From positions 1-32,226 of the forward strand of contig JBAYAO010000008.1 in NCBI GenBank assembly GCA_041669745.1: 32,226 bases of DNA. The letters run 5' to 3'. The position numbers and the translations under genes are program-made. The stretch is from JBAZDV01 sp041669745. GTDB lineage: Archaea > Thermoplasmatota > Thermoplasmata > Methanomassiliicoccales > Methanomethylophilaceae. Every line of letters starts with the position of its first letter. Position 1 is the first letter of the stretch. The notes beneath the pieces were generated by a model. It did not search any database. It was not told the DNA's origin and saw only the letters and a program-made list of their open reading frames with translations. Below, one piece after another: positions 7,577-15,109 of the stretch.

Positions 7577-8596
7577 ATGCTCAATTTCACTGTGAACATT
7601 ATTTCTGAAAATGAGGACAAAAGGGTTCCTGTAGCCATAGCTGGCCAGATCATGGTAGACGTTCAGAGTCTGCTCTCACATATCGGTGAGTGTCTGATGG
7701 CAAAGGAATTGATGATCCAAGAGGCTTTGGAACCCCGCCTTCTAAGCAAGTTCACACTATACATCAACTCGACGGGCAGCATCACACTGAATACTTCTTC
7801 ATATGTGCCAGAAACAAAAGGTTTCGGAAATGTTGTCGATGATGCGGTAATCCTCATGGAAAAGACCCTCGACGCTCTTGGAGCAGGTCTGGGCGGTTAT
7901 TGGATGGAAGATAATTACGAAGACCCGATATACAGGAGTCAGATCATAATCGATGTTGTCACCCTGTTCGAGCATATCAACTCTTTCGAAGGATTCGTGT
8001 TGATGTATGGAATGACCGATGTTCTGAAGAGATTCGGTGAGGTCAACGTAGAGAAGATGGTGAGCTTCCTCCATGATAAGGGGAATGTTACCAACAGCAC
8101 GGTCATAGGTCTTGTTTCAATGTCCGCATCGAAATCGAGACACGATCGTATGAACCTGATGTTCGGAACGACAAAAGTGAGACTTTCCTTCGCCAATGAG
8201 ACGATATCGAATCTTGCCGCAGAATATGCGGACAAAGGACCTGTCAGCATAACCGGAAGACTCACATTTTCAGGAGAAGGGAGGCTGGTGGAGATTTCAG
8301 GTGCTGAAAAATTGACCCCTCTTTTCTCTGTGAGCTTCAGAAGAATGATCTCTTCCACAGGTGACATTGAACTAAAAGCACCTGTCGATGCCGCCGTTAA
8401 GTACGAGGATGGAATATGGATACTGACCAACGAGGAACTCGGTATAATAGTGTCCAAGGATAACTGGGACTCTGCAGTGCAACAGTTCCATGACTATTTC
8501 GTATTCCTTTGGACGCAATATGTAGATAAGAATGATTCCGACCTGAGCGATGAGGAGAAAGAAGTTAAGAGCTTCCTGCTCAGATTGGTCGCATGA
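7577..8596 (+). CDS. Protein of unknown function, 339 residues
   Basis: I do not recognise a family. The frame is open far upstream (to 7037), but that part is antisense to L10e. The ATG at 7577 (M-L-N-F-T-V) follows a TATA-like box and is taken as the start. The protein appears soluble: no signal peptide and no transmembrane segment. It mixes beta-rich stretches (residues about 1-60 and 170-290) with helical parts, and ends in an acidic helix D-L-S-D-E-E-K-E followed by L-L-R-L-V. It is monocistronic, divergent from the rpl10e operon and separated from rnp4 by a new promoter. Codon use looks like its neighbours, so there is no sign of recent transfer. Confidence 0.75.
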   Translation: MLNFTVNIISENEDKRVPVAIAGQIMVDVQSLLSHIGECLMAKELMIQEALEPRLLSKFTLYINSTGSITLNTSSYVPETKGFGNVVDDAVILMEKTLDALGAGLGGYWMEDNYEDPIYRSQIIIDVVTLFEHINSFEGFVLMYGMTDVLKRFGEVNVEKMVSFLHDKGNVTNSTVIGLVSMSASKSRHDRMNLMFGTTKVRLSFANETISNLAAEYADKGPVSITGRLTFSGEGRLVEISGAEKLTPLFSVSFRRMISSTGDIELKAPVDAAVKYEDGIWILTNEELGIIVSKDNWDSAVQQFHDYFVFLWTQYVDKNDSDLSDEEKEVKSFLLRLVA

Positions 8597-8618
8597 TATG
8601 CCCCCAACATCGGTAATA

Positions 8619-8626
8619 TTTATATC
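8619..8626 (+). promoter_or_regulatory. TATA-like box of the rnp4-yhbY-serS operon
   Basis: TTTATATC lies about 40 bases before the rnp4 ATG. A GGGAG ribosome binding site at 8650-8654 sits 7 bases before that ATG, so this message has a short leader. Confidence 0.5.
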
Positions 8627-8661
8627 TCTTACCAGGCTGTTGAGACCACGGGAGCATATCT

Positions 8662-8982
8662 ATGTCCAAAAGACGTATATCATCGAAAATGGTGAACGAC
8701 ATCGCCACACAACGCATGATAACGCTCACCCACCTTTCCAAAAAGGCCGTCAAAGACTGTCAAGCTGACAGGGCAAGACGGTATGTGATACTCATAAGGC
8801 GTATAAGTCAGAGGACCCGTACCCCGATTCCGAAGGATCTCGTGTTCTGCAAAGGATGTGATGTCCCCATGGTACCGGGTGTGAACTGCCGGACAAGGAT
8901 CGGGGACCACAAGGTCAGAACAACATGCCTGGAATGCGAAAGGATTAGACGTGTGCCGTACATAAGGGAGCAGAGAGAATGA
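8662..8982 (+). CDS. rnp4: Ribonuclease P protein component 4 (Rpr2/Rpp21 family)
   Basis: Rnp4 is a zinc-ribbon protein that, together with Rpp29, supports the specificity domain of archaeal RNase P RNA in 5' maturation of tRNAs. The 106-residue protein has a basic helical N-terminus (residues 1-55) and two zinc-binding pairs, C63-x2-C66 and C89-x2-C92, with the family's basic loop between them; C76 is an extra cysteine. Size and layout match the archaeal family. The ATG at 8662 is supported by a GGGAG site. The stop overlaps the next start by 4 bases (ATGA), so it is translationally coupled to the YhbY-like gene. Confidence 0.93.
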   Translation: MSKRRISSKMVNDIATQRMITLTHLSKKAVKDCQADRARRYVILIRRISQRTRTPIPKDLVFCKGCDVPMVPGVNCRTRIGDHKVRTTCLECERIRRVPYIREQRE

Positions 8983-9272
8983 CGGAAAAAGAAGCAAAGA
9001 AGGAACTCATGCGCAGAGCACTTGAGATCGACCCCACCGTCCATGTGGGAAAGGACGGTCTCAAGGAGAGCATATTTGATGAAGTGAAGGAACAGATCAA
9101 AAAGAACCGACTGATCAAGATCAAAATCCTTTCTAACGTAGACAGCGAGACCGTTGATATTGCCAATACTATCGCCGAAACCACGAATTCCGTCATCGTG
9201 GATGTTCGCGGCAGCATAGTTACACTTACCGACAAAAGGACCTGGACATCACTTTCGCAGAAAAAATACTGA
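8979..9272 (+). CDS. CRS1-YhbY (CRM) domain RNA-binding protein
   Basis: This 97-residue single-domain protein fits the YhbY/CRM fold. It starts with a helix rich in lysine and glutamate and has the V-H-V-G-K-D-G-L-x-E-S segment near residue 21, where a glycine-rich loop sits in the family. An I-K-I-K-I-L-S-N strand and a final strand (V-D-V-R-G-S-I-V-T-L) complete it. CRM proteins bind structured RNA; YhbY itself associates with pre-50S ribosomal subunits. Its place between rnp4 and serS fits RNA processing or ribosome assembly. The final stretch, R-T-W-T-S-L-S-Q-K-K-Y, is basic and probably flexible. Confidence 0.88.
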   Translation: MTEKEAKKELMRRALEIDPTVHVGKDGLKESIFDEVKEQIKKNRLIKIKILSNVDSETVDIANTIAETTNSVIVDVRGSIVTLTDKRTWTSLSQKKY

Positions 9273-9281
9273 GGCCGACAT

Positions 9282-10547
9282 ATGCTTGATGTCAATATCA
9301 TAAGACAGGATCCCGAGATGATCAGGACCATGCTCGCGAACAGAAACAAGACAAGCGACGTCCTGGACAGATTCCTTGCAGCCGATGGCGAATGGCGGAT
9401 GCTCACAGACAAAGGCAACCGTCTCAAGAAAGAGAGGAACGTCACTTCATTGGAGATATCAAGGACGAAGGGCAAAGAGAAAGAGGCCAGGATCGCAGAG
9501 ATGAAAAAAGTGTCCGATGACATCCGCGACATAGACACTAGACTTGCGGAGCTTGAGAATATCAGGAACGAATGTGTCCTGAACATCCCGAATATACCTC
9601 ACGAAAGCGTTCCGATAGGAAAGGATTCCAAAGACAATGTCGTCGTGTGCGAATGGGGCAACAGGAGAAAATTCGATTTCAAGCCTTTGGAACATTTCGA
9701 AATCGGTGAAAACCTGGATATTATCGATTTTGAAAGAGGGGCGAAAATAACAGGAAGCGGTTTCTATGTTTTGAAAGGCGATGGCGCACGTATGGAACGC
9801 GCACTGGTCAATTACTTCCTCGATACCCACATGGAACAGGGATACAAAGAGGTGTTCCCACCGGTGATCATAAACAGAAATGCAGTCATCGGCACTGGTC
9901 AATATCCGAATCTCAAGGATGACATGTACTATCTGCAGAATGATGACCTATGGCTAAATCCGACAGCTGAAGTCCCTGTTACAAATCTTCATCAGGACGA
10001 GATACTCGAAAAGGAACAGCTTCCCATCCTGTACACCGCATACCTCCCATCCTTCAGAAGAGAGGTTGGAAAGCACTCCGATACCCGCGGTATCGTACGT
10101 GTACATGAATTCAACAAGGTGGAAATGGTACGCTTCGTCGAACCGGAAGGCTCCTTCGAGGTATTGGAAGAACTCAGAGGCAACGCGGAGGACCTTATAA
10201 GAGGACTCAACCTGCCGTACAGAGTGCTTCTTCTCTGTACGGGTGACATGAGCTTCTCCTGCGCAAAGTGCTACGACCTTGAACTCTATGCTCCCGGAAA
10301 GGATGCATGGTTGGAAGCCTCCTCCTGCTCATGTTTCACAGATTTCCAGGCACGCAGAGCAAGGATAAAGTATCGCCCCGAACCGCATCTCAAGAGCAGA
10401 TTCGTCCACACTCTGAACGGATCGGGTCTCGCTTTGCCGAGGACCATGGTGGCCATACTGGAGAATTATCAGAACAAGGACGGCACCGTGACCGTCCCCG
10501 ACGTGCTCAGACCCTACATGAAGGGACAGGAGATCATAGGGAACTAG
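9282..10547 (+). CDS. serS: Seryl-tRNA synthetase, standard (bacterial/eukaryotic-like) type
   Basis: SerRS charges tRNA-Ser with serine. The 421-residue protein has an N-terminal coiled-coil arm (about residues 25-110, rich in K, E and R) that grips the long variable arm of tRNA-Ser. A class II catalytic core follows, with T-A-E-V-P near residue 228, motif 2 starting F-R-R-E-V-G near residue 258, and motif 3 N-G-S-G-L-A-L-P-R-T near residue 379. It is the common SerRS, not the divergent zinc-dependent form of some methanogens. The core carries more cysteines than usual (S-C-A-K-C-Y-D-L-E and S-S-C-S-C-F-T-D-F-Q). The stop codon overlaps the convergent stop of the HD gene within a shared CTAG. 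Confidence 0.96.
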   Translation: MLDVNIIRQDPEMIRTMLANRNKTSDVLDRFLAADGEWRMLTDKGNRLKKERNVTSLEISRTKGKEKEARIAEMKKVSDDIRDIDTRLAELENIRNECVLNIPNIPHESVPIGKDSKDNVVVCEWGNRRKFDFKPLEHFEIGENLDIIDFERGAKITGSGFYVLKGDGARMERALVNYFLDTHMEQGYKEVFPPVIINRNAVIGTGQYPNLKDDMYYLQNDDLWLNPTAEVPVTNLHQDEILEKEQLPILYTAYLPSFRREVGKHSDTRGIVRVHEFNKVEMVRFVEPEGSFEVLEELRGNAEDLIRGLNLPYRVLLLCTGDMSFSCAKCYDLELYAPGKDAWLEASSCSCFTDFQARRARIKYRPEPHLKSRFVHTLNGSGLALPRTMVAILENYQNKDGTVTVPDVLRPYMKGQEIIGN

Positions 10548-11689
10548 ACCCTCATACTGTTCAGTTTATCGATCAACGCTGTTGCGTTGATCCCCGTGCC
10601 CTCGTCGATCAGTCTTTTTCTCAGAGATGTCTCTCCGTCCCTTAACCTTGCCGAGGTCACACCGTAACGTCTCGATACAAAGGCTTCCATGTACGCACCG
10701 AACACATCGCACAGCTTGATGTTTTTTCCTGAGACCTTCCCGAACCTTTTGTCATCCTTGTCCTTGAACGGATCGAAAACCAAAAAACCAAATTCATCAC
10801 GCCAAGCTTCCGGTATCAGAGGCATCACCTTCGAATTCATCAGATTGAATTCATATTCATCCAACATCTTCGTGAGACCTTTGACATTGACCTTGACAGG
10901 CGATATCACATCTTTCGTTAGGACTTCCGGAAGATCGTGGAACAGTGCAGTGTAATAATCGTTGTATTTCTGATGTTCGCTTGTCTTCTCGTCGAGATCG
11001 TGCAGGTATATCATGTTCGCGACCATCAGGGAATGCCCCAGAACAGTCGTCTGCGGTATTCTGGGCACACGCGTCCACCTCTGTTGGAATCTGAGTTGAC
11101 CGAACAGATCGATGAATGTCTGGGACTGGGAGTTCAATATATTTTTAACACCAACCAGGTTCATATGCTCCTTCAATTCCATGTATATGTTAGCTCTCGT
11201 CTGCTCTATACCGACCGATTTCTTATTCATTTCATAGATGAGATTGAATTCCCAGTTCGTCGCCATATAGTGTGCGGCGCGCACAACATCGTTCTCTATG
11301 GTCTTATTCTCCGATCGGATGTATTCTTCCAGACGCGATCTGAATTGTACGTCTGAATCCGGAACCAGTCTGTCATACTCTGACATAACGTAGTCGTTCA
11401 CTTCATCGAACTTCTCTTTCTTCAGCTGATGAAAAAGCTCTGGCTTGAGATCGGTCAGTATCAACCTCTCTATGAAAGAGAACATTGAGAACTCGATTAT
11501 GTGGTCCCAGTCGAGGGAGATGCGGTGTTCCTGTTCTTCGTATTTTCCCAGTATCCAGGCGATTGCCGCCTTGTGGGCCTGTTTGTCCAGTTCCGTTAGG
11601 TCTATGGGTCTTATGTGGTCGTTCCACCTATGCATATTGGCAGCATCGAAAAAGCAGTAGATCAGATTCATATTCATGGCGCCGGTCAT
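10544..11689 (-). CDS. HD-domain hydrolase-like protein, possibly two tandem HD domains
   Basis: The C-terminal half of this 381-residue protein has a clear HD metal site: H219 in T-V-L-G-H-S, then H251-D252 in A-L-F-H-D-L-P-E-V and D260 in T-K-D, as in YfbR-type nucleotidases and other HD phosphohydrolases. The N-terminal half repeats the layout in weaker form (R-W-x-D-H-I near residue 21, Q-A-H-K near 37, then F-I-E-R where the HD pair would be), suggesting a decayed duplicate. The substrate cannot be read from the sequence; nucleotides or phosphorylated compounds are likely. The start may be M1, M5 or M7. The gene lies 55 bases downstream of two small genes on the same strand and probably belongs to their operon. 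Confidence 0.8.
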   Translation of the reverse strand: MTGAMNMNLIYCFFDAANMHRWNDHIRPIDLTELDKQAHKAAIAWILGKYEEQEHRISLDWDHIIEFSMFSFIERLILTDLKPELFHQLKKEKFDEVNDYVMSEYDRLVPDSDVQFRSRLEEYIRSENKTIENDVVRAAHYMATNWEFNLIYEMNKKSVGIEQTRANIYMELKEHMNLVGVKNILNSQSQTFIDLFGQLRFQQRWTRVPRIPQTTVLGHSLMVANMIYLHDLDEKTSEHQKYNDYYTALFHDLPEVLTKDVISPVKVNVKGLTKMLDEYEFNLMNSKVMPLIPEAWRDEFGFLVFDPFKDKDDKRFGKVSGKNIKLCDVFGAYMEAFVSRRYGVTSARLRDGETSLRKRLIDEGTGINATALIDKLNSMRV

Positions 11690-11744
11690 GCACCCACTCC
11701 CGCAGGCTGAAAGAGAAGCATTGAAAAGGGTTTGAGGGCTACGT

Positions 11745-12041
11745 TCACCCTATTACGATCTCGCCGATGATCTGACTTATCTGAACAAGCTTAGCGTCTT
11801 CATCCACTGTGGAAGACTCGACACCCTTGAGTTGCGCCATGAACATATTTGCTCTCTTGTCGTCATATTTCTTCGCAGCGACCTCTGTATCGATCTTGTC
11901 CGCGGCGAATCGCAACGCGTCGGCAACTTTTCCGATCCCCTCAAACTGCACAGCTCTACCCTCCGGCGATTTAACCCTCTCCACACCGGGTCCTTTTTCC
12001 TTTTTGTTAAAAGCACCTTTGATCTTATCCATGATTCCCAT
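11745..12041 (-). CDS. Small soluble protein of unknown function, 98 residues
   Basis: I do not recognise this protein. It starts with a short amphipathic helix and a lysine-rich patch (K-I-K-G-A-F-N-K-K-E-K), followed by helices around residues 35-62 and 75-95. There is no signal peptide, transmembrane segment or metal motif. The start lies 3 bases after the stop of the upstream membrane-protein gene, so the two are likely co-translated. A lysine-rich, probably amphipathic N-terminus beside a membrane protein would allow a peripheral membrane role, but this is only inference. Confidence 0.7.
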   Translation of the reverse strand: MGIMDKIKGAFNKKEKGPGVERVKSPEGRAVQFEGIGKVADALRFAADKIDTEVAAKKYDDKRANMFMAQLKGVESSTVDEDAKLVQISQIIGEIVIG

Positions 12042-12044
12042 TGG

Positions 12045-12254
12045 TTATTCCTCCTTTACGACATGCTCATCCGCGTCTTTCATGAGGTACATTACCACCA
12101 TGGAGGCGATGACCATTGCCAGCCCGACTCCCATAAGGATGTACGACACGGTCACACTCAGACTGTACACGCCCATGTATCCCCATGAACCAAGCAGGAG
12201 TATAGCGAACCCCAGCAGTGCAAGTATGAAACCTGTTTTGTGGTTTGGAGACAT
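12045..12254 (-). CDS. Small membrane protein with two transmembrane segments, 69 residues
   Basis: The protein has two strongly hydrophobic segments, at about residues 8-29 and 36-57, joined by a short loop, with a charged C-terminal tail (K-D-A-D-E-H-V-V-K-E-E). No family is recognised. A TATA-like box is centred 27 bases upstream, predicting a leaderless mRNA starting at this ATG and making it the first gene of a three-gene run with the 98-residue protein and the HD protein. Confidence 0.7.
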   Translation of the reverse strand: MSPNHKTGFILALLGFAILLLGSWGYMGVYSLSVTVSYILMGVGLAMVIASMVVMYLMKDADEHVVKEE

Positions 12255-12277
12255 GCCTAACGAATCTTACTGAAGGG

Positions 12278-12285
12278 TTTATAAT
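12278..12285 (-). promoter_or_regulatory. TATA-like box of the small membrane protein operon
   Basis: The minus strand reads ATTATAAA, centred 27 bases before the ATG at 12254, which is leaderless spacing. Confidence 0.5.
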
Positions 12286-12408
12286 GATTTTCATACTATG
12301 CGCAAAAGAAAGGATACATATCGCTCAAACTTAACGATTGTAGGGCACATTTGATAAAAAACATTGCCAGACCATGATTATCGACCCTGGATTGTTGTCC
12401 CGGGATCG

Positions 12409-12423
12409 ATGTCACCATGACAT
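12409..12423. promoter_or_regulatory. Perfect inverted repeat, possible operator of the aminotransferase gene
   Basis: ATGTCA-CCA-TGACAT has two perfect 6-base arms around 3 bases. It ends 13 bases before the TATA-like box of the aminotransferase gene, where a transcription factor could act. No regulator gene is adjacent, so function is inference. Confidence 0.35.
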
Positions 12424-12436
12424 ACGACTGCAACGG

Positions 12437-12443
12437 TATAATA
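12437..12443 (+). promoter_or_regulatory. TATA-like box of the aminotransferase operon
   Basis: TATAATA is centred 27 bases before the ATG at 12467. This supports that start rather than the in-frame ATG at 12374, which lies upstream of the promoter. Confidence 0.5.
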
Positions 12444-12466
12444 GTGCTAATGCATCCCTGTGGAAC

Positions 12467-13597
12467 ATGAAGGCCTCGAAAAGACTAACGTCGATCCCCA
12501 TGTCGGGGATCAGAAAGATGTTCGACCTGGCAAGTCCCGATAGCATCAATCTTGGTTTGGGAGAACCGGACCTGTGGCCACCGAAAGAAGCGATAGAGGG
12601 AATGAACAGGGCGGCATCCGAAGGATTGAACAAATACGGACCCACGGCGGGAATAATGCCGCTTCGAAAGACTGTTGCGGAACGTTACTCGATGTACTCG
12701 CCGATCAAAGCTGAGAATGTGATGATCACCCCCAGTGGTTCATCTGCACTTCTGGAGATAACACAATCCATAATCGATCCTGGAGACGAAGCACTGGTCC
12801 CGAGTCCTGGATTTGTCATATACGGGCCCCACATAACCCTTGCCGGGGGAAAGTATATCGAGTACAGGCTTTCAGGTGATGATTTTCAGCCGGATATAGA
12901 CGATCTCCTTTCAAAAATCACGAAAAAGACGAAGGCCATCGTAGTGAACTCCCCTGCAAATCCGACAGGATCCATATTAAACAAGAGGACCTTCGAGGCA
13001 CTTTGCGATATCGCATCTGATAACGACATAACCGTGATATCCGACGAAGTCTACGACTCGTTCGTCTATGAAGGCAAACATATTTCCTTCCTTTCGCAAC
13101 TGGATAAGGCCATAGTGGTCGGAGGATTCTCGAAGATGATGGCGGTCACAGGATGGAGAATGGGTTTTTTGGTAGCCAACACCGACATTATGGAATCCTT
13201 GGTGAAAATGCAATATCACGTATGCGCCAGTCCGAATATGCCTGCTATGTACGGGATATTGAATGCTATGCCCTCCATCGACGATTATCTCGAAAACGCA
13301 AGGACGATCTTCAAGAGAAGGAGGGACCTCATAGTCAAAAGGCTCAAAGACATAGACGGCATGCATATACAGACACCGAAAGGCGCGTTCTATGCATTTC
13401 CATCTTACGACTACGACATCAAATCCGTGGATTTTGCGATGGAACTCGTCAAGAACGGGTTGATCTGCTCACCTGGATCCGCATTCGGATCCTACGGCGA
13501 AGGACATCTGAGATTCTCCTATGCTGCAGATGAGACGAAGATCGACAGAGGAATGGACATCCTTGCGGAAACCGCGGAACGCATCAAAGAACAATAA
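12467..13597 (+). CDS. Class I/II pyridoxal-phosphate aminotransferase (aspartate aminotransferase family)
   Basis: This 376-residue enzyme has the fold type I aminotransferase order: L-G-L-G-E-P-D near residue 29, Y-G-P-T-A-G near 58, V-N-S-P-A-N-P-T-G in the middle, S-D-E-V-Y shortly after, and the cofactor lysine in G-G-F-S-K-M-M-A-V-T-G-W-R-M-G. A late arginine in H-L-R-F-S-Y-A probably binds the substrate carboxylate. It transfers amino groups between an amino acid and a 2-oxo acid; aspartate is the default guess, but aromatic or branched substrates cannot be excluded. The start at 12467 is chosen because a TATA-like box lies about 27 bases ahead. It is followed after 9 bases by a helical orphan and then mevalonate kinase. 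Confidence 0.9.
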   Translation: MKASKRLTSIPMSGIRKMFDLASPDSINLGLGEPDLWPPKEAIEGMNRAASEGLNKYGPTAGIMPLRKTVAERYSMYSPIKAENVMITPSGSSALLEITQSIIDPGDEALVPSPGFVIYGPHITLAGGKYIEYRLSGDDFQPDIDDLLSKITKKTKAIVVNSPANPTGSILNKRTFEALCDIASDNDITVISDEVYDSFVYEGKHISFLSQLDKAIVVGGFSKMMAVTGWRMGFLVANTDIMESLVKMQYHVCASPNMPAMYGILNAMPSIDDYLENARTIFKRRRDLIVKRLKDIDGMHIQTPKGAFYAFPSYDYDIKSVDFAMELVKNGLICSPGSAFGSYGEGHLRFSYAADETKIDRGMDILAETAERIKEQ

Positions 13598-13606
13598 AGT
13601 GATACA

Positions 13607-14137
13607 ATGGAAGAGAAAAAAACACATATCGAAATCGATGAGAAATCCGGTCTAATCGAACAGGTTTTTGACAAAGACGAGGAGATTCCGTTGGAGAAAC
13701 AGCTCTGGGAGAAGAATCCAAAAAGGACCCAGGCTCTAAAGGACCTTTGGTACGATGAACTTCAAAAGGTAATCGATGAAGACAAGAGTCCCGAAACGGC
13801 CAAAAAGGACCTTGCATTCATGATGATCACTAACAGCCTCATGGACATGATAATGGAATGTGTGCCCCCTGAAATGGCATTGGAGGTTTCATACAGCATT
13901 GATAACTACATAGCTTTGGGACTTGTCAACAAAAAATACAGTGTGGATATCGCAGAGGAATTGGAAAAGGCGATTTCCCAGGTCAAAAGAAAAGATTACG
14001 ACAGCGATGATGACTTCAAAAGAGCATTGGAGGCCATAGAAGACCACTGGTGGTCCATCGGTCAACCTGCACTCGGAAAAAGAAGCGCCAGCGACGCCAT
14101 CATCGAAATGCTCTCTAAATATGGATTGAACGAGTGA
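13607..14137 (+). CDS. Helical protein of unknown function, 176 residues
   Basis: I do not recognise this protein. It is highly charged and almost wholly helical by composition: an acidic N-terminal part (residues 1-45), a mid-section with M-M-I-T-N-S-L-M-D-M-I-M-E-C near residue 66, and a C-terminal part containing D-H-W-W-S-I-G-Q-P. There is no signal peptide, membrane segment or catalytic motif. It lies 9 bases after the aminotransferase, and its TGA overlaps the first base of the likely mevalonate kinase ATG, so it is translated as part of the same operon. A structural or regulatory role is possible but unsupported. Confidence 0.75.
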   Translation: MEEKKTHIEIDEKSGLIEQVFDKDEEIPLEKQLWEKNPKRTQALKDLWYDELQKVIDEDKSPETAKKDLAFMMITNSLMDMIMECVPPEMALEVSYSIDNYIALGLVNKKYSVDIAEELEKAISQVKRKDYDSDDDFKRALEAIEDHWWSIGQPALGKRSASDAIIEMLSKYGLNE

Positions 14138-15069
14138 TGATCACCACAGCGACGGCCCCCGGAAAACTGATCGTTCTCGGAGAACACGCGGTCGTATACG
14201 GTAAACCGGCCGTGGCTTTGGCGATCGACAAAAGGTTTGCATGCACCATTCAGGAAAGCGATGCGACATACCTGAACGGTAACATCGCAGATTTCGATTC
14301 CAATCCCCACATCAGAAAGATACTTGAGATGCACGGATTGAGAAATATCGCTATAACCACCGAGAGCGCCATCCCGCCCAGCTCCGGGCTTGGATCCTCG
14401 GCTGCGCTGTCTGTTGCCTTGACAGCAGCTGTAAGAAAACATCTGAAGAAGGAAATCGATGAAAACGACATTTCCATGGAGGCATTTGAAGCGGAATATA
14501 CCGCTCAGGGAAGAGCGAGCCCCATCGATACTTCGTGCAGCACACACGGCAAAGGCGTAGCATTGAACTGTCCCAAGGATGTCGGAAAACACCTTTGGAC
14601 CATATCGAAATGCTCTGAAAGCTGGGATGTTTCTGATATTCCGGTTCCGAGGATGACCTTTGTGGTAGGGTACACAGGAATACGTGCCGCCACCGGACCG
14701 CTTGTGGAGAAGGTGAAAAAATTCAGAGAGCACAGCAGATTTGCTTCGGACATCATCGATGAGATAGGGAACATCACCCTCGAAGGGATGAAAGCCATGA
14801 ACAAGAACGATATCGAGGAATTGGGTCGCATCATGACCCAGGATCATAAATTGCTTTCCATTCTTGGCGTATCGTGCAAAGAATTGAACAAATATGTAGA
14901 TGCATCTCTTGCGTACTCATACGGCGCGAAACTTACAGGTTCCGGTGGCGGAGGTAGCATGATCGCACTGACAGAAAGACCAGACCTCGTCTGTGAAGCG
15001 ATCAGACTCAGGGGCGGTCAACCTTTTGTGGTTAGGACCGGCGTCGACGGCGTATCCGTCGATCCCTGA
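14137..15069 (+). CDS. mvk: Mevalonate kinase
   Basis: This GHMP-family kinase phosphorylates mevalonate in the isoprenoid pathway that supplies archaeal ether lipids. The 310-residue protein shows A-P-G-K-L-I-V-L-G-E-H-A-V-V-Y-G at residues 7-22, the ATP-binding P-P-S-S-G-L-G-S-S-A-A at 80-90, the catalytic aspartate D131 in S-P-I-D-T, and the C-terminal G-S-G-G-G-G motif. The pattern is that of true mevalonate kinase. A GTG at 14134 is in frame directly before the ATG at 14137; the ATG, which shares one base with the upstream TGA, is preferred. Ether-lipid enzymes (ggr, ferredoxin, tes) lie convergently just downstream, so the region forms a small lipid island. Confidence 0.95.
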   Translation: MITTATAPGKLIVLGEHAVVYGKPAVALAIDKRFACTIQESDATYLNGNIADFDSNPHIRKILEMHGLRNIAITTESAIPPSSGLGSSAALSVALTAAVRKHLKKEIDENDISMEAFEAEYTAQGRASPIDTSCSTHGKGVALNCPKDVGKHLWTISKCSESWDVSDIPVPRMTFVVGYTGIRAATGPLVEKVKKFREHSRFASDIIDEIGNITLEGMKAMNKNDIEELGRIMTQDHKLLSILGVSCKELNKYVDASLAYSYGAKLTGSGGGGSMIALTERPDLVCEAIRLRGGQPFVVRTGVDGVSVDP

Positions 15070-15086
15070 GACTTCGAAATAAGATA

Positions 15087-15100
15087 GGGGCGATGGCCCC
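15087..15100. terminator. GC hairpin between convergent mvk and ggr, possible bidirectional 3' signal
   Basis: GGGGC-GATG-GCCCC is a perfect 5-base stem with a 4-base loop in the 40-base gap between two convergent stop codons. A near-identical hairpin occurs at 26782-26795 between polC and rpoD. No long T-run follows, so the terminator role is inference. Confidence 0.4.
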
Positions 15101-15109
15101 CGGATCCCG

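Noticed and set aside
14062..14847. Minus-strand open frame of 261 codons opposite mevalonate kinase
   Set aside because: Mevalonate kinase motifs are complete on the plus strand; the opposite frame is a shadow.
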